Source of the DNA: Sipunculus nudus
Taxonomy: Eukaryota > Annelida > Sipuncula > Golfingiida > Sipunculidae
Direction of reading: 5' to 3'
Assembly (NCBI GenBank): GCA_026874595.1
Contig: CM049315.1
Coordinates: forward strand, 40,132,164 to 40,196,163
Length of the DNA: 64,000 nucleotides
How positions within the stretch are numbered: position 1 is the stretch's first letter; each line of letters starts with the position of its first letter. The position numbers and the translations under genes are program-made. Below are positions 35,840-48,120 of this stretch, piece by piece. The notes beneath the pieces are model-generated. The model searched no databases and was not told where the DNA came from. It worked only from the letters and a program-made list of their open reading frames with translations.

Positions 35840-36870
35840 GCCGGTAACAGGGCACAAATTGTAACCGTTAGAACTAGAAACTTCTAATTGTATATCCAGG
35901 GAGGTCCTGGGTAAATATCCTTGGACACTCGAAATTGGGTCATGGTGACCTATATTTTGTGATCTACAGGCCGAAAAAAAGATTTTGAGCAGCCAGGCAG
36001 TCAGAGGGGCACAGCTTGTATCCATTAAGCCTAGAAACCTCTAGCCAGACATTTTGGGAGATCCTAGGCAAATGTCCTAGGAAACCTGAAACTAGGTCAC
36101 TGTAACCTATATTCTGCGACCTATAGGGAAAGGATTTCATATGAGTACCCTGAATGTCAGATGGGGACAAATCGTATATGTGAAGCCTAGAATCTTCTAA
36201 CTCAATAACCTGGGAGTTTCTAGGCAAATCTCCTTGAAACCAGGAATTAGGTCATGGTGGCCAATATTTTATGACCTATGGGCCGAAAACCTGATTGTGA
36301 GCACCCAGACAGTCAAATGGGGCACAAATAGTATCCATCAGGCCTCCAATCCTTCAACATGACATATAGGTAGGTCTTAGGCAAATGTCCTTAGAAACCT
36401 AAAATAGGTAACTGTCACCTATATTCTGTGACCTATGGGAAAAAAGATATTATATGGACACCCTGAATATCAGATGGTGACAAATCATATTTGTTATGCC
36501 TAGAATCTTTTTACACAATTTCCTGGGAGGCTCTAGACTAAATATCCTTTGTAACCTAAAATTAGGTCATGGTGACCATCATTTTGTGACCTACAAGACA
36601 AAAGCCTGGTTTTGAGCCTCCTGAATGTCAGATGGGCACAAATCATATCTGTTAGGCCCAGAATCTTCTAATGCAACATTATGGAAGGTCCTAGGCATAT
36701 ATCCTTGGAAACCTTAAATTAGGTCATGGTGACCTATATTTTGTGATCTTTAGGTCGAAAACAGGATTTTGAGCACCCAGAAAGTCAAGCAGGGCACACA
36801 TTGTATTTGTTAGGCCTAGAATTTTCTAATGTAACAATCAGAGACATCCTTGGCAAATGTCAGAATCAGA
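35840..36870 (+). repeat. 157-bp satellite, about 6.5 monomers with two alternating subtypes
   Basis: The landmark GGCACAAATTGTA (variants GACAAATCGTA and so on) recurs at about 35850, 36009, 36166, 36322, 36479, 36636 and 36794, a steady 156-159-bp spacing. Two monomer types are distinguishable. Type A has GGTCATGGTGACC, then a GGCCGAAAA block and TTTTGAGCACCCAG; type B has GGTCACTGTAACC, then GGGAAAGGATTTCATATG and TACCCTGAATGTCAG. The order is A-B-A-B-A-A plus a partial unit. Upstream, 35745-35845 holds TCACCCTTTGTCCGGCGTCC and a GTCCGGCCG-rich stretch. The period is close to a nucleosomal repeat. Frames in it are by-products. Confidence 0.88.
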
Positions 36871-37690
36871 ATGTCAACAGCACACAATAAAACAGACACC
36901 TTTAACAACAGTATCATATTAAATGAATGGAAATATGAAATGAATGAAAATATACAGGAGGAAGGGGAAAAAAGTTTAGTACTAATTCCAAAGTCAGCAT
37001 ATGATAAATCAATAAGCATTTTAACCGCAACGTGGGTCAAATATGAAGTACATATTTCATCTTTGCATTTAATCAGCTCTGAAAGTAAATCTGTATTTAT
37101 GGATGTTGTTACCATCATCAGATGTCTTTTAAGGATCTTTTTATCTTATATAGCGCTTTACACCATGGTTGCGCATCTGACTTTCAAGATATCGTAAAAT
37201 TGCCTCCTAACTAAAACAACTATAGCTGTATAATGAGCGTTTTTTTTTCATCAGACAATTTACAAAGTCATTTGCAACATTCTGCATGGTCAGAAATAAG
37301 TTAACAAAACGTGAGCTGATTATATCTATCAGAGCCGAAGAGCCAGCTAATTCATGAACAATAGTTTTGTGCGAGTTGTATGGTAAGTGCCATGGGTAAA
37401 AGGGACAACAGTAAGAGTGAAATAGCCTGTTTTCATCCGAAATTCGCCATTAAGGTTTGATGTTTGCAATAAATTTCACTCTTTTACCGAAGACGTCATT
37501 GTTACCTGACAAGTTCCAAGTTTGTATTCCCTAATTACTGTATAGAGAAGAGTATTCCTTATGAAGAGTAGGTCTTATACACATGTAATACTGGTTATCT
37601 GCAAGCTATTAGTAAACACGGCAATGTGACGAACGGACAAACAACATGTGCCCGAAGGTGCTTGGTTGCATATTTATATATCAATTTGCA
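36871..37690. other. No gene recognised; one 115-codon frame out of the satellite
   Basis: A + strand frame at 36850-37197 starts in the last satellite monomer and continues into unique sequence. It is Lys/Ser/Ile-rich with no domain I recognise. A - strand frame overlaps it almost completely, so it is probably chance in AT-rich DNA. Confidence 0.3.
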
Positions 37691-37885
37691 CTGGATGCAA
37701 AAAGACCTTTTTCAAAACTCTAGTCCGTCTGACTTAATTGCCACCAGATGTTGTTTTTGATTGTGTTTGGATTATTTCCGCGGGCCCCCACATTTAAAAG
37801 ACATAGATATTAACAAAATCAACAAGCTTTGTGCGCTGAAATCTTTATTTGACTTCTTATAACGGTATAGGCCCCTTTAAAAAAA
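37690..37885 (-). repeat. Dispersed repeat, inverted partner of 34605-34875
   Basis: On the - strand the stretch reads TTAAAGGGGCCTATACCG and later AATGTGGGGGCCCGCGGAA, in the same order as the + strand copy at 34605. Confidence 0.5.
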
Positions 37886-38538
37886 TGTTTGTTATGGTTA
37901 CTTTCATCCTCGGTCAGCATTCAGTGCCACATGTAAGCCAATGATCTATCCGTTAACAAAAAATAAATATATAGACTTTTAACCGCTTTCAATAATAAAT
38001 AACTGTTCCTAGGCGGAACATGCACACTCTATGGTTCAAAGAAATTCTCAATTTTGGGGGGTAGTCTGGCATGAACCATCACTCACCAGAAGGCCATCAT
38101 TTCATGTACACATACACGACTGACCGAACCTGCTATATATTAAAAACCCATTTTCAAAAATATACTTTAGCATAAAATAGTATTCTACCGCCAAGAACAG
38201 ATTGGCCTTTAGAACTGCGACAGAAAGTGTTAAAATGCCATCAAAAACGAGCACCGGGCTTGACGCTTTGCACAAACTATATGGCAATATATCTGATTTC
38301 TAAACCAAAATATATTCCTCTCAGCGAGGTGCGACCATATATTGACCTAAGTATGAGTCAGGTCAGTCCTCCCCGAGCTGTCTAGACGTGAACCTCCAAG
38401 CATGCAACCAGTATATCAATCACGTGACACTGTCTGTAACCTCGCCGATTGTTGCCTTTTGTACCTTGCTTGTCAATGTCTCCAGTTTTTTTTTAAAAAG
38501 GTTTGCAGGAGTGTCGCCAGGATTAAGGGAAGGGGGTG

Positions 38539-38539
<1 letters not shown>

Positions 38540-38595
<56 letters not shown>

Positions 38596-38602
38596 TTATA
38601 TA
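38540..38602. repeat. (AT)n microsatellite
   Basis: A TA tract of about 50 bp after GGGGGTGGG, followed by ACATATTTATATA. Four overlapping frames made of Ile-Tyr repeats are by-products. Confidence 0.96.
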
Positions 38603-41600
38603 ATCGGTCAACTTCAGTTACCTTGTATCACTATTACCTTGTATCGCTAATAGTGATAGCACTATATTATACAAAATTTACATTTCATTTTTACATAAAA
38701 AAAACTATGCTACCATCTAAGCCAATATCTGCAATAGTATCTGCTTAAGAACAATTCAGCCTACATGTATATCAGACAAAGTTAGTGATGTCAACATGCT
38801 GTGAAAAAAAGTTTGCTAATATTTCTTTTTAACTTTGTTAATTGAACATTCCAGGAAACTCTATTGATTTTTTTGTTTATTAAAGCGTGCGTTCCATGTA
38901 TTCATAGATTTCTTTTTTTCATAAACCATTTTCCATTTAAAAATTACAACCACTGAAAGGGCTCACTATGATAAAATAGATAACGCGACATATTCGTTTC
39001 ATTACCATGGTAATCGCCAAAAACACCTGAGAGCCGAAGCACGTTTCATATTAACTACATGGAAATCAATATAAACAATATCATGTTATGTACCCATGGT
39101 AATATTTTACATAAAACCACACACAATCTATCTTAAAGTAGTAATCGTCTGAGCATTTGATATTTGAACATAAGATTTTAAAGTCAGTAATTAGGCTTAT
39201 AATTTATACTGATTTTCGAATAGGGAAATTTTTTATACTTTCCTCAAACGGAATCATATTTACATTGAAGCCGACAGTGTTTGTTACAGAGCAAAATTTA
39301 ACAAGTTTTATATAATTGGCCATGAGTAACCAAAAAGCCATATTATGAAAATCCGGGTCCCTTTTAATTTTATAATTTATAGACACTAGACTGAAAGAAA
39401 CACATGTCGCAAATGAACATGAGAACAATCCACTGTGTTCAATATGTTAACTGACGACTGGACGTCTACCCGGCATAACATTTCAGACTAGCATTTTTAA
39501 CCGTCAAATGGCTATTGGATGTCGCACAAGGAACAATATATCACCACAACTGGCGGTCATGTAATTTTGCCTTCCCATCAACTTTAAACATTTATGGCAA
39601 AAGAGCTAAAGATACTAAGCTGACTGGAAAGAAAAAAAAACTTACTAGTCAAACTAGGTTTAGTGAAGGACATTCTGGTGACACAAATAAATAAATACTC
39701 TAGGCCCTGCTTACGGTATATAACCGTGCAATCTAAAAGGGACTCATTCATTTGTATTGTGTGTGCCAAATATAGCTCCTTAACTTCAAATTCCCCTGAG
39801 CGTCTTGGCCCATCGGTCATTTGTTTGTTAATCCTCTGATACATATGAATTTTATTTTGTTGTTTGTACAATTAGTCCAACTGTTTATAAATTTTAAATT
39901 ATAAGTCTGCAAATATATAGATTTGTTGTCGACCTGCGTTTGTTCTGAAGGCACTGGAACCCGAATGAAAACTTCCTTAATACGACAAGTGTATGGACCA
40001 GTGGTGACAGTTCTCGCACGTATATCTGTTCAACCATCGTCCGACACGAGGCCATTATTCAGTAGTTACGACGGGAAGGGTCGTTTGACGTGTGGACGGC
40101 AGTGCCGTTATCGGTCTCGGGGGATCTGAAGACGTATAATCAGTACTGATCACGTGACAACGAAAGATTCTGCCCTCAGAACCGACACTGTAATTTGTAC
40201 CACTCGCCAATGATCAAGGTAACCTATGGAATACGCACCCTTCCGACAGATGTTGTTTCTACTCTTCTGTTTTGCCACTGTGGGATATGGCCGGGACTAT
40301 TTATCTCATCTGTTAAACTTGTTATATTTCAAGGGAACACCTTCTGTTTACTTTTCGAATGCGCATGCTCACAAAAAATAACTTATTCTGTAAAATCCTT
40401 ACCATCTTACTACAAAAACACCCAGGTTAATGAATTTGCCTTCAGAAAATTCTAATCCAACACACTTGAACGGACTTAATTTTCCTCTTCACTACATTTA
40501 TATCTACGTCGCTGGTGTTTTTAGAAGACCCGGTGCATTGTGGGTGTCACATTTTGACAACAGGGTCGTACTCTTGTGAGTCCGAGTCTGCGCAGTGCGA
40601 AGGTACACGGTGCATTGATCCCTTACGGTCGTATGGACTGGCCAGAATATCCATTTAAAAATCAAATTATAACAAGGGCAACGCAAAGCGCTAGGGCGCA
40701 TAATCAGACTGAATGTATCAATGTCTAAGCCTTGTCCGTATGAAAAGCAGAAGGCCGGTCATGCGGCCATGATCATTGACCACATGATCTCAGTATTCAT
40801 ACAAGAAGTGGGCCCTGTATGCCTGACCTTTGACCTAATGATCGCAAGATCAATAGGATTCTTAGTCTATTGGTGGGTGAGCCACATGTCTTGTATTTTA
40901 TATCTGGATCAGGGCCCTGCTTACAAATGAAGTGTTCTTCTGGTGCAGGCTACCCTGCGGAGTGTTGTAATAAAATAAATTTAAAAAATAAATAAATGTG
41001 TGAAAGGTGGAAATTTTTGGATGAAAAACTCGGCCTAAAATGGGTCAACAATCCTTTCCAAGGAGTAGGTGGTGTGACCTTGACCTTTGACCCCGTGATC
41101 TTATTATCTGAAAATGATTTCGAAATGCCCCTTTGCTGATATAGTTCAACGATAAATCCTTTTGCTATTAATTCATATTATGTAAAATTATTAATTGCTC
41201 GTTAAACGTTTTGAAGCTGGCATCAAAATCTAAAACAATAATATTAATTACACTATTAATCATTCTTATATTGATTCATATAATTCAAGAAAGGGGTAGA
41301 CACAAAAATAATATACGAAGATTCAACCTAGTTGCAGAAATCAATGAGAAAGTAAGTACAATATTCATATATAACACATGAGATTCTGATATCACTAGAC
41401 AGGTGATATCGCTAGGCTTGTGTAACATTTTACCTAATATCCTTAATTTGAATCTTTTTAATTCTATGTGATATTACCTCTTGTGGGACCTGAACCCAGT
41501 TGACCTCCCCTCTCGCTGATTTAGATTAAATAAAGTTCGTGATATATTTATGGAATAAAACGCAGAAAGTTTGATGCTGGTTATGATAACTGGAAATGAA

Positions 41601-41790
41601 AACATTCAATCTGGTTCAAACTACAGGTTACCATGAAGATTCAATACATTAACCCAAGCACTCCCCTTTAACTCTCCTGTATCTGTCTGTAATCCATCCT
41701 GCGTTATCCAAATTGGTCAACCGTTGTTGGTAAGCATCTATTGATGGCACCAGTAAAAAGAGTAAAATTGCTTTTGGTAATTAAAAAAAA
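38603..41790. other. No gene recognised
   Basis: The stretch is AT-rich, with a somewhat more CpG-containing part at 39930-40150 where a 68-codon + strand frame lies (39923-40129) without known domains. GATCACGTGAC at 40147 is an E-box palindrome. No splice-consistent exon chain could be drawn. Confidence 0.4.
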
Positions 41791-41795
41791 TGTCC

Positions 41796-42085
41796 CTTAG
41801 GCCAAAAAAGGTATGGTTTACAGGCACCGCCCGCGTCAAATTTAACCCCGGCTTCAAAGATTTTTATTTTGATTTTTATCTTTCAAGAAGATAAAATAAT
41901 TCAATTTTTTGATAAAATTTCCTTTGTTATGTAGTGCTTTTACCTGTTCAGCAAAATAATTCTGTTATTATCATGCTTTTCCCTGATCATATGACATTTA
42001 AAAAAAAAAGAAACAAAATAAAAACAACGCTCGCACTGATAAATGAACAAGAATGCCCGAGAACCATACCTTTTTTTGGCCTAAG
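41796..42085 (+). mobile_element. MITE, 290 bp, 23-bp terminal inverted repeats
   Basis: The left end CTTAGGCCAAAAAAGG (TIR 41796-41818) is the reverse complement of the right end CCTTTTTTTGGCCTAAG (TIR 42062-42085), apart from one A/T-run length change. The interior is AT-rich and noncoding. An older inverted copy lies at 33422-33705. No clear target duplication is seen (TCC left, CTC right), so the superfamily is not assigned. Confidence 0.82.
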
Positions 42086-42391
42086 CTCATGTTTTTTTGT
42101 TCTCAAAAGATTTCCTGAAATTTGTCTGAAAGACCACTTGCCTGATAAGACCATCTGTCTATAGAGACCACCCTAGACTAGAGTGAAACGAACGCATTCA
42201 CAGTATAGTTATATCTGACCTGTCTAATAAAACTACCTGTAAAAAAGACCAATAATGCCAGTCCCATAATTACTCGTAATATCGACATGCGACTTTTGAG
42301 ATCCAGGTTTGAATGTGTACGCAAAATTGTAGCTCCCATGAGCGGTTTTGTCAAACAGGGAGAAAAAAAAACTGTCAGGGTTCGATAAGGG

Positions 42392-42430
42392 CTATAACAA
42401 TCCTAGTATAATTTAGTAGGATTGTTATAG
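42392..42430. repeat. Perfect 14-bp-arm hairpin
   Basis: CTATAACAATCCTA (42392-42405) and TAGGATTGTTATAG (42417-42430) are exact reverse complements around an 11-nt AT-rich loop. No T-run or coding context gives it a function. Confidence 0.85.
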
Positions 42431-42439
42431 TACACTATT

Positions 42440-45400
42440 ATAGTTTTTATGTTTCCTTGCACCAGCTGAACCCAAAGTAAAACACCAACAATGCATCCAG
42501 CCAATTTCTAAGCCTACTGACAATATCAGTTGCGGAAAGAAAAACATGTGATCAGTAAAAATATACCCTAAAACAGAGTGCAGCTAGAAAAATAACAAGA
42601 TTGACCTCAAAGTTTATGTGGCTTGTTTTACATTGTGAATGTGAACGGATTGAGCTGCAATCGGTTTGTAATCTGCGCTCATGAATAACCCATTGGACAC
42701 CTTCAAGGGCGAGGGAAGTAAAACCCATAACCAGGGGCCAGCTTCGGTTGTTATAAAAAATCCAATATCATCACATTACAGGCACACGCATATTAGCGAG
42801 TTCTATTGCAGGTAGTTTTGATCTTTTGGAATATATTATTGATACGTGGATGTAGCTTGCGACGTTTTGCATTAGTATATCGTATGTGGAGCAGGCAACA
42901 TTTCTACTAAAATACGCATCCTATTCTCGTAGTCCCACTTTGATTTGAGATTATGGACCTGGGACACTTGGCCGTTACACGTCCCCTCTCCAACCTACTC
43001 AAACTCAAAACTGCTCTCGGTGTATTTTCGTAGCGTCAAGTGCCTTTATTGAAGCCTGGTTTTTTTCTTTCAATTTCTCGAAACCGCCCACGGGGGCTGC
43101 CGGATGTCACAGGTCGCATGTCAAAATTTTAAGTATACCGCTAATTACTGTAATCACAGGGTTATAAGATACTTGTTTCCAGAAACACCGCTTCTGTTTG
43201 GCTTTTATTCAAGTTGAGTATAACAGATACATCAATGAAAATAAAAACTCTTAATAGTGTATGTTTTGGATGAGGAAAAATAAATCAATCTTTAATGAAA
43301 CATAAAGCATTTAATTCATTAATGGGCATATGTATTGTGTTAACTTGAATATGTATTTTACCTGTATTTTAATAGGCTGACCGATGCCCGTTTCTCATTT
43401 ATAAACCCTGGATTTTTATCTTTGTCACATTCAATTTCTTGATTCAAGACTCGTTTATTAGTTGTGAAAGTCACTGCCAATAATATGAATTACTAGACAG
43501 AGAGAAATATACGAACTAACTCCTCATCTGTGTTTGACAAAAGCAATGTGTCCACTTGTACGGGGCGGTTGTGCATGCGGCTAAAACTCGCACAAAAAAT
43601 TACTACAATACTATTCCCATTCGGTCGGAGCTGAGTTTAGTTCCGCATTTACGATTCAGGCGACCGGATCAAATAGCGCCAGGTAAGCAAACGTACACGG
43701 AGACATACTGGGTGTCAACTAACAAAATGAAAGATTTGAAAACCGCATTGACAACCCTAAGTATGGAAAAGTGTACGCATGTGTACCCCTGTACGTCCGT
43801 GCAAGTGGACACGTTCACTGGGAAACATCCAGGGAATCGAATCACACGAAGTGACGAACACACAGAGTCAGATTAAATTAAAAATTTAAAAAAATCATAC
43901 AAATTTTAAAAAATGTGTATTAGGCTGTTTTTTTATATGGGTTACTGTAATATGAAACCATAATGTTTTTCATAAGAGCTCTTGCGGTCTGCTCAGATAT
44001 TTTATGTACATATCTGTTACTTGATGGTCCCTAAAAATTCTGCCGGATCCCAGTCATATTCTGTCCTACCACATGACATATATGCCGTTGAAATCTAGTT
44101 TCCGCCCGACGGGACATTGGATGCCATGCTAAATCCCCAATTTGGTTATTTATGTCCTATTTGCTAGAGATAAAAATGTTTCCATAGAGAATCTATTTGA
44201 GGTCTGTCTTTCAGCTGTAATCTGATAAATACCCTTGAACCATCTCTCGTTTGTCTGTTTTCATGAGTTTTTTATTTGTTTAAATCAGCCCTTCAACGGC
44301 CCAGAGACAAAGGGTAGAGCCAGACTCTTTGGTTTTATTTTTCTGTAAGATCTAAAGATCAGCTTGTCTGACATCAGATACAGCCAGCCTTAGTGTGGGC
44401 AGATGGTTCAACATCAAAAGTCACATATTTCTATTGCTGGCTTTTCCTTGGCGGTTTGCCTGTTAGAAGCCAGTTTTTATAGACGGCGCTTTGGTTGGAT
44501 TGGATAAGTCCCATATTCTAAAACAACTTGTTTGTTACAACCGCTGATAAACTTGTCTTGTTTTTATCCTCCTTCACATGTTTGTTTGTTTAAAGGATAT
44601 CGTTATTCAACTTTGTACAGGATATATTGAATAAGTCTTATTCAATTTTTATTCACGTTTTATGGAATAAAAATTTTAAATTTATTCTACCCTACATAAC
44701 CATTTGTCCTTGAAAATATAAAGAATAAAACTTTTCACAGCAAAAATAGATGTACACAGGAAGTTAATGTTTTATGTCTTTTTGAGAAGGCTGTTACTAT
44801 AGAACAGACCTTATAAACTTCTGCTAAACCTGATTAACATGGACTATGCGTTGCCAATATCAGTGTTATCAGCACAAATAATGCAGGAACTGGCAGCAGT
44901 TTATTTGACTGGCTAGGACTAGAGGGGCCATAAATGCCGGGTACCAGTCTAGCATACTACCGGCAGTGTTAGGTACGCCACGGCAATGACGTCATCGTCT
45001 TCCTCACTTAGCAAATGCACTTGACCGCGCTTGGCCACACCTGAAGTAAACCTTGCCCATATAGCACTGCAACTTTCCAGTTTGTTTATTTACTTTTATC
45101 AGTGAAAGTGGACATCCTACATGGAAAAAAGTATCAGCGGGTGTGCTGCTAGGGTACATTCTTCATGAGAGAGGCCCCTGCAGATTTTTAGTATTGTCCG
45201 GTAATTTATTTGAGAAAGTGACGGTAATATAAACAAGGGCCTAAAGGAACAAATGGTCCTTTGCAATGTGTTTAACTAGGAAGGTATGGCATAAGTGGTA
45301 GCCCAATTTTCTCAAACCTCGACATAAACCCTTTTTAAAAAGGAACTTGTATAATCGTATCCACCATCATATCACTGGAAAGCATTTCTACGTAAAAAAA

Positions 45401-46500
45401 TAACATAAAATTCGCACCATACCTTTTGTTCATAGATTCCGTAGAACAATTAATTTTTTTTGTGGACTCATGGCTAAAATCCTGTGAGTGGAAATTTTCT
45501 GAAAGAACTGTATTTGTGTATCAATAGAAATATACCTTCTTAGCAGGTTCCCATGACGTTGATTAGGTACTTTGAAGCCACAATCGATTTGATAGAAACT
45601 GCTTCAACTTTAAGATTGGAAAAGACTTTTTTGTTACAAAACGCTTCTCATTAAGTTACGGATGAAGGCACTTAAAAAGACTTACGATTTATGCTTGGAC
45701 GTCATGAAGTGAATGATGACGTTATCACCCGATAAAGTAACACTCACATTTTCCGGAAAATAAATCAATAAAAACAAAATCCACCAGCCCTACAATGAAC
45801 GTAATAATACCAAATCATTGCGGTATGTGGTAGCACACTTTAAAAACTTATCAAACCGGTGTTATTAATAAACAACTTATGTTTAATTAGCCGGATAATA
45901 ATTACACCCCCCCCACACACACACACACAATATATTTGCTGTTTGTGTGTGAATGTGTACTTGCAGTAGCATTATCTTTCATTTCGGAACAGCTTCACAA
46001 ATCATACTGGTTTACAACTGTTTTAACCCATTAATATAATAGTCACAGCTGATGTAATGAATAGTATTGACATAACTGTGTTCTGGATAAAAGTAGTTGA
46101 ACCTTTTTCCAGAGGAAAATGCAGTATCCCCTAAAGGCCCACAATTATTGATATGCTGTCAAACTGGACCATAAAAAAGCTCCTACTCCCTCGTAAACCA
46201 AAACACGTGATAAATTAGCACCCCGATGTATAATATACACGCCTTCAGACGATAAATATAATTGACACTGCAACATGCTTTTGCTGATTTCTTTTATCAA
46301 TCAGTCAATAGAATTACCTTATACAGGTAATAGACACGTTTATTTCTTTCCTCAATATTTAAAAACAATGAAGATTTATAAAAGTTAATGAAGAATAAAG
46401 CTTAATAAAACCCATATATCATAAACAAACAAAATACATGATAAGTAGCCCAGTCCAGGTGGTATTTTTTCTGGATAAAATTAAAGAAATTCGGATCACA
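42440..46500. other. No gene recognised
   Basis: A 106-codon + strand frame at 43556-43876 has no recognisable domain; inside it CGCCAG/GTAAGC resembles a donor. Near 44985 the sequence is more GC-rich and has the CRE-like palindrome TGACGTCA, so it may be regulatory. A C/CA-rich tract lies at 45907-45929. Confidence 0.4.
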
Positions 46501-46516
46501 ACTTGATATATTGTGG

Positions 46517-46803
46517 TTAGTTATTCATTCCACGGGGGTTGCTGACTGGGACGTAATTTCCCATGAGTCTCTCTACACTTTCATCCATGGAGCCAAGCAT
46601 CCCAAATGATGGTCTATGTCGTTCTCTTATTTTTTATTTGTGACGGTTTCGATGTAAATACAGAACCGTTTGAAGGATAGGCTTCTGCAGACGGTGATGG
46701 GATTTTGTGGGCAGGATTTCCTTTGTCTTCATAATATCGACACTTTCTTTCAACGCGGACCCTCATTTTGACGAAGGCTTGTCTTCTCTCTGTCGAGTTC
46801 GTC
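46517..46803 (-). CDS. Candidate last coding exon, unidentified protein, frame break
   Basis: On the - strand a pyrimidine-rich stretch and AACTGAAG (46804-46811) end at a possible acceptor, then an open frame runs 46803 to a TAG at 46614-46616. It includes ERRQAFVKMRVRVERKCRYY and SPSAEAYPSNGSVFTSKPSQ. The next 38 codons are open in a different frame (46633-46520) and read FGMLGSMDESVERLMGNYVP before a TAA at 46517-46519. The switch falls at an A-run (T-run on +, 46625-46640), so a one-base indel, a sequencing error or chance would each explain it. The composition looks like a real protein tail, but I do not recognise the family. Upstream exons would lie at higher coordinates and were not found. 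Confidence 0.35.
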
Positions 46804-47059
46804 CTTCAGTTGCCAAAGTGAACGAAAACCAATAGTGCAAAGAAACAAGCAAAGAATTGGGCAAGTGGAGAGTGGAGACACTGAGCCTCTTGATCATGGC
46901 AGGCACAAATTTAATTAAAAAAATAAATGAAACTAAAACATTATTGAAAATATTTTAATAAATTATACCAACCTATGTTTGATTAAGACCTGAGGAAGAA
47001 ACTATATATCCGCTTCATTGAACTATACTGTCAAACATGCTGACGTAGCGATTTCAGAT

Positions 47060-47270
47060 TACCCATCCCGCTCCAGCTCCAGATTACGGGGGGGGGGGGG
47101 GGTAATCTGAAATCGAATTCAGTATATCATACCATACAAGTTTAATCAAATTATCATTTTGTGACAATTTATTTCTTCACAGGTTGATACGAACTCTGAT
47201 TCTCGCATCTTTCATGTGGTTTATTGACAAAATATATCATTACTTAAAAGCAAAATGATTCAGTGGCGGG
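47060..47270 (+). repeat. Dispersed repeat with CTGAAATCGA block, copy 2
   Basis: CGATTTCAGATTACCC, then ATTACG followed by a G13 run and TAATCTGAAATCGAATTCAG, then TTTTGTGACAA, GGTTGATAC and TCTTTCATGTGGTTTATT. The same block order surrounds 33100-33300 and 57780-58200. Confidence 0.55.
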
Positions 47271-47638
47271 TCTAGATGTTGGTCAAGTTCTCCTCCTTTT
47301 CAGCAGCAACAACTTTTTCAAGTTTTTTATATAGACCAATTTTTCCCAATTTTTCCTTTCCTTTTTAATTTATGATTATCAGCTTGGATTAATTGTATAC
47401 AAATTTGTATCTGTTTCTGACCAAACATGTTCTAAATATGACAAAACTCAGTCACTATTCTTAACGATATTTATATATTTGTGTTGCTTTGTTGCACGTT
47501 TTCTATCCAGATACAAATCAATTATTATAGTTCAATGATTTATAACAAATATTTCACCCGCACTTTAATATAGAATGCGAGTGCTGGGCAGGGAAACCCC
47601 CACTTTGGATATGTCATTATCAGGTATCCCCACGCGGC

Positions 47639-47777
47639 AACGCGCGTAACGCGTCAAAAATCGCTCCAGGAGTGATAGCTGACGCTTGACGCTGGACGTG
47701 CGCATGACGCGCGCGTTAGTCTGTTTTGTCATTGATAGATAGAGTGGAGCGATATTTTCCGGAGCGTCACGCGCGTT
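47639..47777. repeat. CpG-rich imperfect palindrome
   Basis: The left arm contains AACGCGCGTAACGCGTC then AAAAATCGCTCC (47639-47667). The right arm contains GGAGCGATATTTTCC then GGAGCGTCACGCGCGTT (47746-47777). The interior has further GACGC and GCGCGC pieces, and GCGCGTTAGTCTGTTTTG is partly repeated at the right end. It is strongly CpG-rich for this AT-rich window and probably a folded nonautonomous element. Confidence 0.6.
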
Positions 47778-48062
47778 AGTGTGTTTTGGGCTTTATCTTA
47801 ACAGTGCGGGCGTAATTTGTAATTCGCCATGACTACCCCCGGGGCTATGGGGGTAATCAATTTTAGGTTGTGGGAGGGTGTGGGGGTGGGCGGTTACATG
47901 AAATGAGAGGGGGTAATCTAAAATAAATTTTATACGTCGGGCTGTTCAGATATGGTAAGATTACATTTTTCATGGTGCACACTAACGAGTTTTATATAAT
48001 GTTTCTATAATACACTATTTTGGACAAAATTTCCAATGCTTAGTTACTTCCATACGAATGTG

Positions 48063-48063
<1 letters not shown>

Positions 48064-48118
<55 letters not shown>
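48064..48118. repeat. (AT)n microsatellite
   Basis: A nearly pure AT tract of about 55 bp. Confidence 0.97.

Positions 48119-48119
<1 letters not shown>

Positions 48120-48120
<1 letters not shown>

Noticed and set aside
36850-37197. 115-codon frame leaving the satellite
   Set aside because: It starts inside a satellite monomer, has low complexity, and an equally long - strand frame overlaps it.
43556-43876. 106-codon + strand frame
   Set aside because: No domain, no conserved motif, and an overlapping - strand frame. It is most likely chance.
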